Below are positions 27,600-38,282 of a DNA stretch of 64,000 bases, piece after piece. How positions within the stretch are numbered: the first letter of the stretch is position 1; every line of letters starts with the position of its first letter. The notes under the pieces were generated by a model that searched no databases, had not been told where the DNA came from, and saw only the letters and a list, made by a program, of their open reading frames with translations. The stretch is from the NCBI GenBank assembly GCA_016124755.1, contig WGNA01000011.1, positions 310,688 to 374,687 on the forward strand. Reading direction: 5' to 3'. The stretch is from Bacteroidota bacterium. Lineage in GTDB: Bacteria > Bacteroidota > Bacteroidia > NS11-12g > UBA9320. The position numbers and the translations under genes were made by a program.

Positions 27600-30488
27600 A
27601 TGGCGCTCAAAATCGATCAAATAGAGTTTTTTAAAAATCGTCACAACAGCATTACCGAAGCCGAAAGAGCCGAAATGCTGAAAACAATCGGCGTGTCTTC
27701 CGTCGATGAACTGATCAACAAAACCATTCCTGCCGACATCCGACTTTCGGAGCATCTCGACATTTCACCCGCAATGAGTGAGCAGGCATTTCTTTCGAAT
27801 CTGAAGAAGATCGCCGCTCAGAATAAAATCTTCAGAAGCTACATCGGAATGGGTTATTACAACACTTTCACTCCGCATGTAATTCTCAGAAATATTATGG
27901 AGAATCCGGGTTGGTACACCCAGTACACACCCTATCAGGCTGAGATTGCACAGGGACGTCTCGAAGCACTTCTCAACTACCAAACTATGGTTAACGATCT
28001 TACCGGAATGGAGTTGTCGAACGCTTCTCTTCTTGATGAAGGTACTGCTGCTGCTGAAGCCATGCACATGTTCCACGATATCTGTAAGAAGAAAGATGCC
28101 AATAAATTCTTCGTGGATGAAAGAATTTTCCCGCAAACCCTCGATGTATTGGTTACCCGCTCAGAACCGGTTGGAGTGGAACTCGTGATCGGTGATTTTG
28201 CAACGGCTCAACTCGACGAGTCTTTCTTCGGAGCGTTGGTTCAATATCCGGATGCACACGGCGAAGTGCGCGATTACAGAAGTTTCTGCGAGGCTGCCCA
28301 TAGCAATGATATTTTAGTGGTTGCCGTTTCTGATCTTCTTTCTCTTACCATGTTAACACCTCCCGGTGAATGGGGAGCCGACTGTGTGGTGGGTAATTCT
28401 CAAAGATTTGGTGTACCGCTCGGTTATGGCGGACCGCACGCTGCCTTCTTCGCAACCAGAGAAGAATACAAACGTCAGGTTCCCGGAAGAATCATCGGAA
28501 TCAGTAAAGATGCGCAGGGTAATTATGCGTTGAGAATGGCGCTTCAAACCCGCGAACAACACATCAAACGGGATAAGGCAACTTCCAATATTTGCACGGC
28601 TCAGGTCCTGTTGGCGGTAATGGCGGGAATGTATGCTGTTTATCACGGGCCGGAGGGTTTAAAAACTATTGCCGGAAAGGTTCACGGTTTAACCAAGGTT
28701 TTAAATTCAGCATTAAAACGTCAGGGTTACCAGACCGGTGACACCGATTTCTTCGATACGTTGCGCGTTCAGAATTTGTCTGGCTCACAAATCGATTCAA
28801 TTCATAAAGCCGCTCTTTCAAAAGAGATTAATCTTTCAATCGGCAGTAACTGGATTCAGATATCATTAGATGAAACCACTTCATTGGCGGATGTTCAGGA
28901 TATCTCAGATTGTTTCGCAGCCGATTCCGGAAATCATACGCAGGTTTCGGATTTCACACACGATCTGGAAGTGGAATGGAACGATATGTTCGTGCGTAAA
29001 AGCGATTTCATGACCCATGAAGTCTTTCATAATTACCACACCGAACACGAAATGCTCCGGTACATGAAGTCGTTGGAAAACAAAGATCTCTCTTTGGTTC
29101 ACTCCATGATTTCTCTGGGAAGTTGTACCATGAAACTCAACGCTACAACGGAAATGATTCCGGTTACATGGCCCGAGTTCAATTCTATTCATCCGTTCGT
29201 TCCTAAAGATCAGGTGAAAGGATATCTTCAGATTCTGGAAGAACTTGGAAATGATCTCGCGGAAATTACCGGATTTGCGGGAGTTAGTCTTCAGCCAAAT
29301 GCAGGTTCACAGGGTGAGTATGCCGGACTGATGGTTATCCGTGAATATTTTAAAGATCGCGGTGAATCGCACAGAAACATTGCACTCATTCCTTCTTCAG
29401 CCCACGGAACCAATCCGGCGAGTGCGGTAATGGCAGGGATGAAGGTCGTGGTTGTGAAATGTTTAGAAAACGGATACATCGATCTCGAAGATCTCAATGC
29501 CAAAGCGGAGGAACATGCCAATGATCTCGCTTGCATCATGGTCACCTACCCTTCAACGAACGGTGTTTACGAAGAAACTATCAAGCAAATTACTTCTGTG
29601 GTTCACAAACACGGAGGTCAGGTTTATATGGATGGCGCTAATATGAATGCTCAGGTTGGATTAACCAATCCGGGAATGATCGGAGCCGACGTTTGTCACC
29701 TCAACCTGCACAAAACTTTCTGTATTCCGCACGGTGGTGGCGGGCCTGGAATGGGACCGATTTGCTGTGCCGAACATCTCAAACCGTATTTGCCGGGACA
29801 TGCTGTTGTTCGTATCGGAGAGGACAAAGCCATGCATGCTGTTTCAGCAGCTCCGTTCGGAAGTGCTTCTATTCTTCTGATTTCTTACGCCTATATTAAA
29901 ATGATGGGTTACAACGGACTTAAAGAAGCAACCGAAACGGCTATCCTTAATGCTAATTACATTAAAGCGAGATTGGAAGGTCATTACGATATGTTGTTCA
30001 AAGGCAAAAACGGAACAGTTGCCCACGAAAAAATTATTGACACCCGAGGCTTCAAACAAACATCCGGAGTTGTAGTGGAAGATATCGCCAAGCGTTTAAT
30101 GGATTACGGATATCACGCTCCAACCGTTTCATTCCCGATTGCCGGAACATTAATGGTGGAACCGACGGAAAGCGAGAGCAAAGCCGAACTCGACCGATTC
30201 TGCGAAGTGATGATTTCGATTCGAAACGAAATTAAAGACATTGAAGAAGGTCGTCTCGATAAAGAAGACAATATGTTGGTGAATGCTCCGCACACGGCCC
30301 AGATGGTGATCAGCGACAACTGGAATCACGGTTATTCCCGCGAAAGAGCAGCCTTCCCGTTGAATTGGGTAAGAGCTAAAAAATTCTGGCCGACCGTTGC
30401 CCGCGTTGATAACACATACGGTGATCGTCACCTGGTTTGCAGTTGCCTTCCGTTAGAAGCTTATGAAAGTGACACCGCCAACGCGTAA
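27600..30488 (+). CDS. gcvP: Glycine dehydrogenase (decarboxylating), P-protein
   Basis: The PLP-dependent P-protein of the glycine cleavage system, which decarboxylates glycine and passes the aminomethyl group to the H-protein lipoate. It is the single-chain form (962 residues), equal to the fused alpha and beta subunits. The N-half has '[18 protein letters not shown]' and '[20 protein letters not shown]'. The PLP lysine is in '[20 protein letters not shown]' in the C-half. The glycine-rich loop '[14 protein letters not shown]' is present. No T- or H-protein gene is near, as is common when gcvTHP are scattered. Confidence 0.96.
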   Translation: MALKIDQIEFFKNRHNSITEAERAEMLKTIGVSSVDELINKTIPADIRLSEHLDISPAMSEQAFLSNLKKIAAQNKIFRSYIGMGYYNTFTPHVILRNIMENPGWYTQYTPYQAEIAQGRLEALLNYQTMVNDLTGMELSNASLLDEGTAAAEAMHMFHDICKKKDANKFFVDERIFPQTLDVLVTRSEPVGVELVIGDFATAQLDESFFGALVQYPDAHGEVRDYRSFCEAAHSNDILVVAVSDLLSLTMLTPPGEWGADCVVGNSQRFGVPLGYGGPHAAFFATREEYKRQVPGRIIGISKDAQGNYALRMALQTREQHIKRDKATSNICTAQVLLAVMAGMYAVYHGPEGLKTIAGKVHGLTKVLNSALKRQGYQTGDTDFFDTLRVQNLSGSQIDSIHKAALSKEINLSIGSNWIQISLDETTSLADVQDISDCFAADSGNHTQVSDFTHDLEVEWNDMFVRKSDFMTHEVFHNYHTEHEMLRYMKSLENKDLSLVHSMISLGSCTMKLNATTEMIPVTWPEFNSIHPFVPKDQVKGYLQILEELGNDLAEITGFAGVSLQPNAGSQGEYAGLMVIREYFKDRGESHRNIALIPSSAHGTNPASAVMAGMKVVVVKCLENGYIDLEDLNAKAEEHANDLACIMVTYPSTNGVYEETIKQITSVVHKHGGQVYMDGANMNAQVGLTNPGMIGADVCHLNLHKTFCIPHGGGGPGMGPICCAEHLKPYLPGHAVVRIGEDKAMHAVSAAPFGSASILLISYAYIKMMGYNGLKEATETAILNANYIKARLEGHYDMLFKGKNGTVAHEKIIDTRGFKQTSGVVVEDIAKRLMDYGYHAPTVSFPIAGTLMVEPTESESKAELDRFCEVMISIRNEIKDIEEGRLDKEDNMLVNAPHTAQMVISDNWNHGYSRERAAFPLNWVRAKKFWPTVARVDNTYGDRHLVCSCLPLEAYESDTANA

Positions 30489-30523
30489 GTCTCATTTTCA
30501 ATTGAATTGATCTGATAAATTTT

Positions 30524-30547
30524 GGGGTTGATGAAAAAGTCAACCCC
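30524..30547. repeat. Perfect 8-bp inverted repeat after gcvP
   Basis: GGGGTTGA (30524-30531) and TCAACCCC (30540-30547) with an 8-nt A-rich loop. No T run follows on the plus strand, so it is not a standard intrinsic terminator; it could stabilise the gcvP 3' end. Confidence 0.5.
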
Positions 30548-30590
30548 GAATCTCATATCTTGCAGGCCACACCATTCACCTTATAATCCA

Positions 30591-31067
30591 TTGGAAATTG
30601 GTCTGATCATTCTTTTTATTGTTGTTGGGCTGATTTTTCTGCTCATTGAAATTCTGATTACCCCGGGAGTAATGCTCGGCATTGTCGGAATATTTTTTAT
30701 CGCCCTTGGAATCTGGCGTTCATATTATTCTTTCGGATCAACCGTCGGCAACATTGTGCTGATTTCAGTTTTCACGGGAACTGTTGCATCCATCATTCTT
30801 GCACTAAAAGGAGGCGTCTGGAAACGGATGGCATCAAATGAAACGATCGCATCACGGGCGGTTGAAGATGTGAATACGATTGTTAAAGTCGGTGATATAG
30901 GAAAGACGCTATCGGCTTTAAGACCAAGTGGGAATGCGGTATTCGGTGAGCACAAAACCGAAGTGGCGACACTCGGTGAACCGGTTGAACCGGGACAAAC
31001 CATTGAAGTGATTCAGATCGAAAGGAATAAGATAATTGTTAGAAAACATCAGAATTCCGAAGTTTGA
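30591..31067 (+). CDS. NfeD family membrane protein
   Basis: A short-type NfeD protein lacking the ClpP-like protease domain. From the TTG at 30591 ('MEIGLIILFIVVGLIFLLIE') it has 159 residues. There are transmembrane segments in the first ~20 residues, at about 24-40 and at 50-70, and a C-terminal OB-fold domain ('GDIGKTLSALRPSGNAVF', 'GQTIEVIQIERNKIIVRK'). Upstream in-frame starts at 30522 and 30531 would add residues encoded across the 30524-30547 hairpin and a TATCTTGC box (30556-30563), so the internal start is preferred but not proven. It precedes floA by 39 nt; NfeD and flotillins form a conserved partner pair. Confidence 0.85.
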   Translation: MEIGLIILFIVVGLIFLLIEILITPGVMLGIVGIFFIALGIWRSYYSFGSTVGNIVLISVFTGTVASIILALKGGVWKRMASNETIASRAVEDVNTIVKVGDIGKTLSALRPSGNAVFGEHKTEVATLGEPVEPGQTIEVIQIERNKIIVRKHQNSEV

Positions 31068-31106
31068 CCAATCAAGAAAAACCTTAAACACTAAAAAAAT
31101 ACATCT

Positions 31107-32093
31107 ATGGAAGGGCCATTACTGATATTCGTTATCGTCGCCATTATTATTTTCATCTTTATCTTCCTGTACTTCGTGCCGGTAAGTCTGTGGTTTACAG
31201 CGTGGGTATCCGGAGTTCGGGTAAGTATTGTTCAGCTTATATTAATGCGAATCCGTAAAGTGCCACCGTCATTAATTATTAATGCACAAATTAATTCATT
31301 AAAGGCCGGGCTCAAGACGACGACGAATGAGTTGGAAACCCACTATATGGCAGGTGGTAATGTAAACAATGTAATCAAGGCTCTCATTAGTGCGGATAAA
31401 GCGAACATCGCGCTGGACTTTAATCTCGCTGCGGCTATCGACCTCGCGGGAAGAGACGTGTTCGATGCGGTTCAGCTGAGTGTTAATCCGCGGGTAATAA
31501 ATACGCCACCGGTTGCTGCGGTAGCCAAGGACGGTATTCAGTTGATTGCAAAAGCGCGGGTTACGGTTCGGGCTAATATTCATCAGTTGGTTGGTGGAGC
31601 AGGAGAGGAGACAATTCTCGCCCGTGTTGGGGAAGGTATTGTTACCACGATCGGTTCGGCCGATAATCACAAATCCGTTCTCGAGAACCCGGATCAGATT
31701 TCCAAAGTGGTTTTGGCAAAAGGACTTGATGCCGGAACTGCATTTGAAATCTTGTCTATTGATATTGCCGACATCGACATAGGAAAGAACATCGGTGCCG
31801 GACTTCAAACCGATCAGGCGGAAGCGGATTTGAAAGTGGCGAATGCAAAAGCGGAAGAGCGACGTGCGCTGGCTGTTGCGAGTGAACAGGAAATGCGCGC
31901 AAAATCACAGGAAGCTCGTGCTCAGGTAATTCTTGCCGAAGCAGAAATTCCAAAAGCGATCGCAGAGGCATTCCGTCAGGGTAACTTGGGCGTAATGGAT
32001 TATTACCGGTTAAAGAATATTGAATCCGATACTAATATGCGCGATTCCATTGCCGGCCCGACAGCTCAACAGAAGAAGAAGGAGAAGGAATAA
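31107..32093 (+). CDS. floA: Flotillin-like protein FloA
   Basis: An SPFH-domain scaffold protein that organises functional membrane microdomains. One N-terminal membrane hairpin ('[21 protein letters not shown]', residues ~8-30, in parts) is followed by the FloA-specific '[19 protein letters not shown]'-type region and the SPFH core. A coiled-coil segment follows ('[20 protein letters not shown]', '[20 protein letters not shown]'), then the conserved end '[17 protein letters not shown]'. At 328 residues it is full length for FloA. It is in an operon with the NfeD gene. The first copy of the family A hairpin repeat begins only 10 nt after its stop. Confidence 0.93.
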   Translation: MEGPLLIFVIVAIIIFIFIFLYFVPVSLWFTAWVSGVRVSIVQLILMRIRKVPPSLIINAQINSLKAGLKTTTNELETHYMAGGNVNNVIKALISADKANIALDFNLAAAIDLAGRDVFDAVQLSVNPRVINTPPVAAVAKDGIQLIAKARVTVRANIHQLVGGAGEETILARVGEGIVTTIGSADNHKSVLENPDQISKVVLAKGLDAGTAFEILSIDIADIDIGKNIGAGLQTDQAEADLKVANAKAEERRALAVASEQEMRAKSQEARAQVILAEAEIPKAIAEAFRQGNLGVMDYYRLKNIESDTNMRDSIAGPTAQQKKKEKE

Positions 32094-32102
32094 TGGGGAA
32101 TC

Positions 32103-32160
32103 ACTGACGAAAGCCTGAGTGCAGAATGGATAAGGATAAATTTATGGGAGGCTTTGTCAG
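32103..32160 (+). repeat. Family A hairpin repeat, copy 1
   Basis: CTGACGAAAGCCT pairs with AGGCTTTGTCAG, leaving one bulged G, over a ~33-nt loop. A conserved tail (CATAAATTGAAGAAATGGGG) and GGGGAATT-type sequence follow to about 32210. Confidence 0.8.
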
Positions 32161-32217
32161 CATAAATTGAAGAAATGGGGAATTGGGGAATTCGAGAATT
32201 ATTGAAAACCTCCTCAA

Positions 32218-32366
32218 TTTCACACAACGTCACAACGACATTTTGCTCTTAAAACTCATTTCGAAATAAAATGGATTCCGTGCTCTTAAAAATCCTTGAT
32301 ATAAGGCACTGAATTTAATGCACCAAAACTATTTTTCGAAGAAGAACTTTGTGCAGTTGTGCGAAA
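32218..32366 (+). repeat. Family B 149-bp repeat, copy 1 (diverged)
   Basis: Starts TTTCACACAACGTCAC and ends GTGCAGTTGTGCGAAA, imperfect terminal inverted repeats of ~17-19 bp. The interior is clearly diverged from copies 2 and 3, but the length is the same 149 bp. Confidence 0.75.
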
Positions 32367-32411
32367 CTCCAACCCAAAATCCGATTGAATTATTCCTTTG
32401 ATCTGCGCGAA

Positions 32412-32482
32412 ATTCTGAGTTTGCGAAGAATCCCCTGAGACCCAAAAGAACCCTGTCATTCTGAGCAAAGCGAAGAAACCCG
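32412..32482. repeat. GTCATTCTGAGC...GCGAAGAA-type repeat, one clear and one degenerate copy
   Basis: GTCATTCTGAGCAAAGCGAAG at about 32455-32475 belongs to a short repeat type seen in non-coding DNA of many environmental bacteria. A decayed copy (ATTCTGAGTTTGCGAAGAATC) precedes it at about 32413-32433. No gene is visible between floA and 32832; the stretch is filled by repeat families A, B and this one. Confidence 0.6.
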
Positions 32483-32532
32483 GGATGGAATTGGTGAATT
32501 GTTCAATTGGAGAAATGGGGAATTTGTGAATT

Positions 32533-32592
32533 ACTGACGAATGCCACTGAATTTTTCATTTAACAGCTTTTTATTAAAACGGCATTGTCAGT
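32533..32592 (+). repeat. Family A hairpin repeat, copy 2
   Basis: ACTGACGAATGCC pairs with GGCATTGTCAGT with the same bulged G. Relative to copy 1 the stem pair A-T is exchanged for T-A on both arms, a compensatory change. The tail TATAAATTGGAGAAAT is conserved. Confidence 0.75.
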
Positions 32593-32831
32593 ATAAATTG
32601 GAGAAATATGGAATTGAGAAAAAATCAGCCAGTGCATTTGGTTTCCACCGAAAATGCTCATCCGAAAATTAAATCTCTTTCATTCTTAATTCCTTTCATT
32701 CTTTTCATTTCAATTCTGAAGTCGTCTGTATCCAAAATCACTACACCTACACAAAATGACATCCTTGTGGTTGGCTTGATTTTCTGATCCGTTCAACTTT
32801 CTTTATCCTTGATTTCCAAAAGACCAAGGGA

Positions 32832-35800
32832 ATGTTCTTCGGAAGAAAAAGCCACTTATTTTCTTTCCTCATTATTTGGGTTTGGAGTTTATTTCTCTCA
32901 ACCGTCATTGCACAGAACCAGCATAATATCTGGTACTTTGGTCAGAAAGCCGGATTAAAATTTTACAATGGATCTTATTCGGTAAGTGTGCTCACCGACG
33001 GACAAATGCAACAAATAGAAGGAGTAGCGAGCATTTCAGACAAAAACGGAAATCTGCTTTTTTATTCTAATGGCCAGATCGTTTACAACTCAAACCACCA
33101 ACCGATGAACAACGGTTCCGGATTAAAAGGTCATGCTTCGGCAACTCAGGGCTCCGTAGTTGTGCCCGCTCCCGGATCGGATAGTCTGTATTATTTGTTC
33201 ACTACAGGTGCGGTGGAAGACGGAAATATCAGCGTATATTATTCCATAATCGATATGTCGCTGGATTATGGTTACGGTGATGTGATCTCGTCTTCCAAAA
33301 ACACATTGCTGTACACCGGAAGTTGTGAAAAATGTGCGGCAACTTATCACTGCGACAATACTTCGGTTTGGGTGATGTTTCACGATTACGGGAGCAATCA
33401 GTACCGCGCGTATCTGTTGTCAAAAAGCGGTTTGTCATCAAGTCCGGTAACTTCCTCCATCGGAACAACTCATAACTCTTCATGGCAAAGAGCCGGACAA
33501 ATGAAATTCTCCGGAGACGGCAACCGCATCGCAAACGCCATTCGGGGAACCGATAAAAGCACCAGTTGTGTTGACGTGCTCGAGTTTAACCGCAGTACCG
33601 GAAAAGTTACGGGTTTTATTGCCAGCCTTAAACCGGGAGAACTCACACATGGTGTTGCTTTTTCACCAAATGATTCGTTACTCTATGTCTCTTCCGGTTC
33701 TTCTGTTCCACCAACCGGAACCGGAAAACTCAACCAATACGATTTGTACGCGGGTAACGGATCGGCTTCAGCCATTGCAGGGTCTTCGGTTTTGCTTTCG
33801 AATCAGTCAAATATCTGGTTCGGACAACTACAGCTCGCCATCAACGGACGAATTTACTTATCGCCGCGAAATCAGAGTTCATTGGGTGTTGTCTACTACC
33901 CGAATGCAAAAGGCACCAATTGTTATTTTGTATTGAACGGACAATCGCTTGGTGGCCGAACCGCTGAACTGGGATTGCCGAATTTCGTGAGTACCGAAGC
34001 CCCACCCAATATTGCGAGTCTCGGCGACGATCGGGATGTGTGCGAAAACGACAGTGTGGTCTTCGAAATAAAATCTGCCAACTCCACTTTTTTGTGGCAG
34101 GATAATTCAACGGATTCCATTTTTATCGCGAAAAAATCCGGGAAATATTGGGTTGAGGTTAACCGAAACGGATGCACGTCTTCCGACACTGTTAATGTTT
34201 TGCTTCATCCCGCAATTGCCAAACCGGACATTGATCCGGATACAACGGTTTGCGAAAACGATACGATTTGGTTAGATGCCACAACCTCCGGCGCAACCTA
34301 CGAATGGAACGACAAAAGCAATCAAGCCAAACTTGCAATTACAAATGCGGGAACCTATTGGGTGGAGATTCAAAAAGATTTTTGCAAAGCTGCAGACACG
34401 GTCGATATCACATTTAAAAAATACCCTCCCAAACCCGATCTCGGTGAAGATACTGCTCTTTGCAAAGTGGATTCTCTGGTACTGGATGCTGCCTCAAATT
34501 TTGCTACTTATTTATGGCAGGATGGCGATACCGGTGCCGTTTATACCGTGACAGACAGCGGAACATATCATGTAATCGTTGATGTTTACGGATGTCATCG
34601 GGCAGATACGATTCATGTTTCGTTAAAACCCGATCCGCCCAAACCAAATCTTGGGAACGACACTTCGATATGTGCTATCGATACATTGATTTTAGATGCA
34701 ACCACTTCCGGTGTGATGTACGATTGGCAGGATCATTCAACGAATTCAACATTTATCGTTAGAGATTCCGGAACGTATTCGGTTGTGCTTGATCTGGATG
34801 GTTGCCTTTCATCCGACACCATTGTTATTGGCAGAAATCCAGCGACACCGAAACCCGATCTCGGCCCGGATACGGCGATTTGCGAAGGAGGTAATTATCT
34901 CATTGATGCCACAACATCGAATGCAATTTATTCTTGGCAGGATAATTCAATGCAATCGACTTTTCTCGCTTCTGATTCCGGTTTGTTCTGGGTGATAATT
35001 TCCGTAAACGGATGCCGGAACTCCGACTCTGTGCATATTACGCAATATCCGATTCCACCCAAACCGAATCTTGGAAACGATACAATTTTGTGTGACGATG
35101 TCTCTTTAACATTGGATGCTACAACGGCAAACGCAACGTATCAATGGCAGGATAACAGTGCTCAACCTACGTTTGAAACAGATCAGGACGGGGATTTTTG
35201 GGTTACGATTTCGGTTAATGGTTGTGTTAATAGTGACACTGTTTCAATTCAACACATTGAATCTCCTCCCAAACCGGATCTCGGTCCGGATGGTTTTGTA
35301 TGCGGAAGCGATTCGGTGATCTTAAAAGTTGAACCCAAAGGTGCTTCGGTTTTATGGCAAGACAATTCAACCGATTCAGTTTTTGTAATAAACGATGCCG
35401 GATATTATTGGGTAAAACTATCCAACGGAAAATGCACATCTGCAGACTCGGTTTCGTACCTGCATTATTTTCCGCCAACCAAACCGGATTTGGGAAATGA
35501 TACTGCGATTTGTCAGTTTGAAGAACTCGAGTTTCGGGTAAATACGAAAGAAGCTTCTTTTTTATGGAGCGACGGTTCGGAGGATTTTATTAAAATCATC
35601 AATCAGCCCGGAACGTATTGGTTGAAATTTTCGAATCAATGCGGAACCGAATCGGATACCGTTGTGGTGGATGTAATATCCTGCATTGAGGATATTTTGA
35701 TGCCATCCGGATTTTCACCGAACAACGATGTTGTAAATCCGGATTTTGGTCCGGTCACCGATCGCTTTGGCCCCGATGATTATGTACTTAGAATTTACAA

Positions 35801-35963
35801 CCGCTGGGGCGAACTCATTTTTGAAAGTACGACGCAAACACCGAGATGGAATGGAACGTATCAGGAAAAAGTCGTTCCCACGGGAGCATATTTATGGATA
35901 TTGGAGGTTAAGCGTCCGTATCAGAAATACAGTTCTAAAGGAATGGTGAATGTGGTTCGGTAG
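32832..35963 (+). CDS. Secreted repeat protein with T9SS type B sorting domain
   Basis: A 1,043-residue cargo of the type IX secretion system. A signal peptide (ending TVIAQ, residue ~28) is followed by a ~350-residue beta-propeller-like domain ('IWYFGQKAGLKFYNG', 'GVAFSPNDSLLYVSSGS'). Then come eight Ig-like repeats of ~70 residues (about 390-955), each with 'KPDLGNDTAIC', 'LDATTS', 'WQDNST' and 'NGCxxSDTV' elements and two cysteines. The C-terminal ~90 residues ('MPSGFSPNNDVVNPDF', 'LRIYNRWGELIFES', 'GAYLWILEV') are the type B (CHU_C/gliding) sorting signal. It is probably displayed on the surface as an adhesin or matrix protein. The near-identical repeats imply duplication or recombination. 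Confidence 0.92.
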   Translation: MFFGRKSHLFSFLIIWVWSLFLSTVIAQNQHNIWYFGQKAGLKFYNGSYSVSVLTDGQMQQIEGVASISDKNGNLLFYSNGQIVYNSNHQPMNNGSGLKGHASATQGSVVVPAPGSDSLYYLFTTGAVEDGNISVYYSIIDMSLDYGYGDVISSSKNTLLYTGSCEKCAATYHCDNTSVWVMFHDYGSNQYRAYLLSKSGLSSSPVTSSIGTTHNSSWQRAGQMKFSGDGNRIANAIRGTDKSTSCVDVLEFNRSTGKVTGFIASLKPGELTHGVAFSPNDSLLYVSSGSSVPPTGTGKLNQYDLYAGNGSASAIAGSSVLLSNQSNIWFGQLQLAINGRIYLSPRNQSSLGVVYYPNAKGTNCYFVLNGQSLGGRTAELGLPNFVSTEAPPNIASLGDDRDVCENDSVVFEIKSANSTFLWQDNSTDSIFIAKKSGKYWVEVNRNGCTSSDTVNVLLHPAIAKPDIDPDTTVCENDTIWLDATTSGATYEWNDKSNQAKLAITNAGTYWVEIQKDFCKAADTVDITFKKYPPKPDLGEDTALCKVDSLVLDAASNFATYLWQDGDTGAVYTVTDSGTYHVIVDVYGCHRADTIHVSLKPDPPKPNLGNDTSICAIDTLILDATTSGVMYDWQDHSTNSTFIVRDSGTYSVVLDLDGCLSSDTIVIGRNPATPKPDLGPDTAICEGGNYLIDATTSNAIYSWQDNSMQSTFLASDSGLFWVIISVNGCRNSDSVHITQYPIPPKPNLGNDTILCDDVSLTLDATTANATYQWQDNSAQPTFETDQDGDFWVTISVNGCVNSDTVSIQHIESPPKPDLGPDGFVCGSDSVILKVEPKGASVLWQDNSTDSVFVINDAGYYWVKLSNGKCTSADSVSYLHYFPPTKPDLGNDTAICQFEELEFRVNTKEASFLWSDGSEDFIKIINQPGTYWLKFSNQCGTESDTVVVDVISCIEDILMPSGFSPNNDVVNPDFGPVTDRFGPDDYVLRIYNRWGELIFESTTQTPRWNGTYQEKVVPTGAYLWILEVKRPYQKYSSKGMVNVVR

Positions 35964-35998
35964 TCAGCCCTTGCATTATCAGAATACATTGGTGGATT

Positions 35999-36056
35999 AC
36001 TGACGAAAGCCTGAGTGCACAATGGATAAGGAGAAATTTAAGGCAGGCTTTGTCAG
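35999..36056 (+). repeat. Family A hairpin repeat, copy 3
   Basis: Stem arms are identical to copy 1 (CTGACGAAAGCCT / AGGCTTTGTCAG); loop and tail differ from copy 1 at only a few positions. It lies 35 nt after the type B T9SS gene. Confidence 0.8.
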
Positions 36057-36121
36057 CATAAATTGAAGAAATGGGGAATTGGGGAATTCGACAATTGGAG
36101 AATTATTGAAAACCTCCTCCA

Positions 36122-36270
36122 TTTTACACAACGCCACTACGAAATTTTATTTCCCAAAATCATTTCGTAATGAATGAACTCAGTGAGCTTAAAAAGGATT
36201 TGCCTTAAGCCACAAAGCTGAATTACAGAATAATGTTTTTAAGTGAAGAACTTTGTGTCGTTGTGCGAAA
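36122..36270 (+). repeat. Family B 149-bp repeat, copy 2
   Basis: Starts TTTTACACAACGCCAC and ends GTGTCGTTGTGCGAAA. It is nearly identical to copy 3 at 38283-38431 and follows family A copy 3 in the same order and orientation as at 32103-32366. Confidence 0.85.
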
Positions 36271-36346
36271 CCAAAATCAAGCTGCTAAACCAAAGATCGT
36301 TGTCTGGGAAGCACTCTTAATTTATTTCATCCTTAATTATTAATTG

Positions 36347-36686
36347 CACACAGCGCATCCGCGTGACTTCGCGAAAAACTTTGCGCGACATTGCGGTTAA
36401 AAAAACATTAGTCCTCTTTCGTTATAATTATAGCCATCACGGATAGATTATTATCCCGTAAGAGTTTTCAAGAGAATAACACACCCGCAACCTATGAGCA
36501 AAAGACCCACAGGCGGTTACTCGAAGCCCTGAGAATTGAACAGTGCTAAAAACATGATCGGCTTCAGTATAGAAGGAGGCTGTTTCACTATTCGGAGATC
36601 CGTGCCAGTATGTGTCACGGCTCATGGTTTAAAATGGTAATGTTGAATTATTGATAGAATGCGATATTCGGGAAAGTAATTCCAAC
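36347..36686. other. Rest of the gap before the type A T9SS gene
   Basis: At 36347-36402 there is a decayed relative of the ACCGCAAAGTCACGCAAA-type repeat (on the minus strand). From 36410 to 36686 I see no gene, promoter consensus or strong hairpin; it may be the leader of the gene at 36687. Confidence 0.5.
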
Positions 36687-38279
36687 ATGAATTTTAGAAT
36701 TATTGCGGTTCTTTTGGCTGTTATTACAGGTAATGCATTGAAAGGGCAGGTGTACTCAACACAATACGATTCAGGATGGATTTCTTTTAATTCATTTGAA
36801 GTTGGTGAGGATAGTATATTGATTTTTGGTTTAGATATCTATCAAGGTAAAGTTGCAGAGCATCGATTGGTTCTGAACCTATGTACTAAAGCCAAATTGA
36901 TTTGGAGTAAGGAAATCAACATTCCGAATATGTACTTCACTTCCACATCAAACAGTCGAAGTTCGATTTTAATTGAAAATTATCTGTACATAGGCGGGGT
37001 ATGTGAAGATAGTTTACACGAAAATCAGGCTGGTTATATATTAAAATTTAATCTGAAGGAGGTTGATATTGCTGATTATTCTATCTACCAATTTGGTTAT
37101 TCGACTCAAATATGGGGGTTAACAAATCTAAAAAATGATGAAATTGGTGTGTGTGGTGTATTTAAGTTAACTTCCAATGATGACCCGATACGAAGTTTCC
37201 AAATGTCAGTAAATCATGAACTTGATTCTCTGCGCTCGTACTCTTGGGCATCGGATAGATATAAATCAGAGGGAGGGTCAAATGTATATCCCGAGAATCT
37301 TATTGAATATGAAGATGGAACTGTTTTGTCTGCTCAAATTTCTGCAAGAGCGGATGGATATAAACGTGATCCAATTCTATACAAGGTTAATGAGCAAAAT
37401 AAGCTGGATTGGACTCTTGAATTGAGAAATGACACATTTTCACTTTTTAATTTTCTTTTGGTACCGATTGATCAAAATCAATTTATGGGTACTGCGGTGA
37501 CTTCGTACTATAAACCATATAGGAATCCGGAAGCACTTCATGCTGATTGGGCTACAATAAATAGAGCTACGGAATTAAGAGTATTTTTTATTGACTCTCT
37601 GGGTGAGTTGATTTCCATGCATAGTATAAAGGAACAGCTACAACCATATTTTAATCATGACATAGTAGACTTGGAACTTGAGCATATTTTGCAACTTCAA
37701 GATGGTGGTTATTTGATTGTTGGTAGATCATTCTATTCTGAGACTTTTGGGGAGCAAGTGGGGTTTATGTTAAAGCTAAATAGCAAAGGAGAGTTTGTTT
37801 GGTACAGAAAATACCAACATCATGTTTGTACTCCCTACTCTGGGGGATTTGAAATTACTAGAATATTAGGTGTAACTGAATTAAGCAACGGAAATATAGT
37901 ACTTGCTGGAGAATACATCAGTGCACCTAGTGATAGTTTTCCTAAAGGCTTTCAATCCGGAATTACATTTTTTACTGATCAGTATGGTTGTTTGATGGAA
38001 GATTGTGAAAAACCATCTTTTATAAACGATTCAGTTCAACACTACAGCAATCGCACGAAAGTCTTCCCGAATCCATCAAGTGATGGGGACATACATATCA
38101 GTAATTCAGATTCGATTAAACGGGAATTCTGGCTTTTTGATGTAAAAGGAGCACTGATACACTTTGGTAATTATGTGCACGACACCTCATTTTCCATTGA
38201 AGTGAATGGCATTTATTTTTTGAAGACATTGAACCCAGAATCGGGAGAAACCGAAACATTTAAAGTGATTAGAAATTAA
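36687..38279 (+). CDS. Secreted protein with T9SS type A sorting domain
   Basis: With the ATG at 36687 the 530-residue protein has a signal peptide ending near 'TGNALKGQ'. The body (residues ~20-450) is a beta-rich repeat region with recurrent 'YILKFNLKE', 'LLKLNSKGEFVWYRKY', 'GNIVLAGEYIS' patterns, as in PQQ-like or SBBP-type propellers. The last ~75 residues 'KVFPNPSSDGDIHISNSD', 'REFWLFDVKGALIHFG' and 'GIYFLKTL' are the type A T9SS secretion signal. Codon use and composition are more AT-rich than the neighbouring core genes. Function and binding partner are unknown. Repeats of family B stand on both sides (36122 and 38283), nearly identical. Confidence 0.85.
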   Translation: MNFRIIAVLLAVITGNALKGQVYSTQYDSGWISFNSFEVGEDSILIFGLDIYQGKVAEHRLVLNLCTKAKLIWSKEINIPNMYFTSTSNSRSSILIENYLYIGGVCEDSLHENQAGYILKFNLKEVDIADYSIYQFGYSTQIWGLTNLKNDEIGVCGVFKLTSNDDPIRSFQMSVNHELDSLRSYSWASDRYKSEGGSNVYPENLIEYEDGTVLSAQISARADGYKRDPILYKVNEQNKLDWTLELRNDTFSLFNFLLVPIDQNQFMGTAVTSYYKPYRNPEALHADWATINRATELRVFFIDSLGELISMHSIKEQLQPYFNHDIVDLELEHILQLQDGGYLIVGRSFYSETFGEQVGFMLKLNSKGEFVWYRKYQHHVCTPYSGGFEITRILGVTELSNGNIVLAGEYISAPSDSFPKGFQSGITFFTDQYGCLMEDCEKPSFINDSVQHYSNRTKVFPNPSSDGDIHISNSDSIKREFWLFDVKGALIHFGNYVHDTSFSIEVNGIYFLKTLNPESGETETFKVIRN

Positions 38280-38282
38280 TTA

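Noticed and set aside
36437-36625. Minus-strand 62-residue frame upstream of the type A T9SS gene
   Set aside because: No family resemblance, no promoter or ribosome site, and it lies in a repeat-bearing gap.
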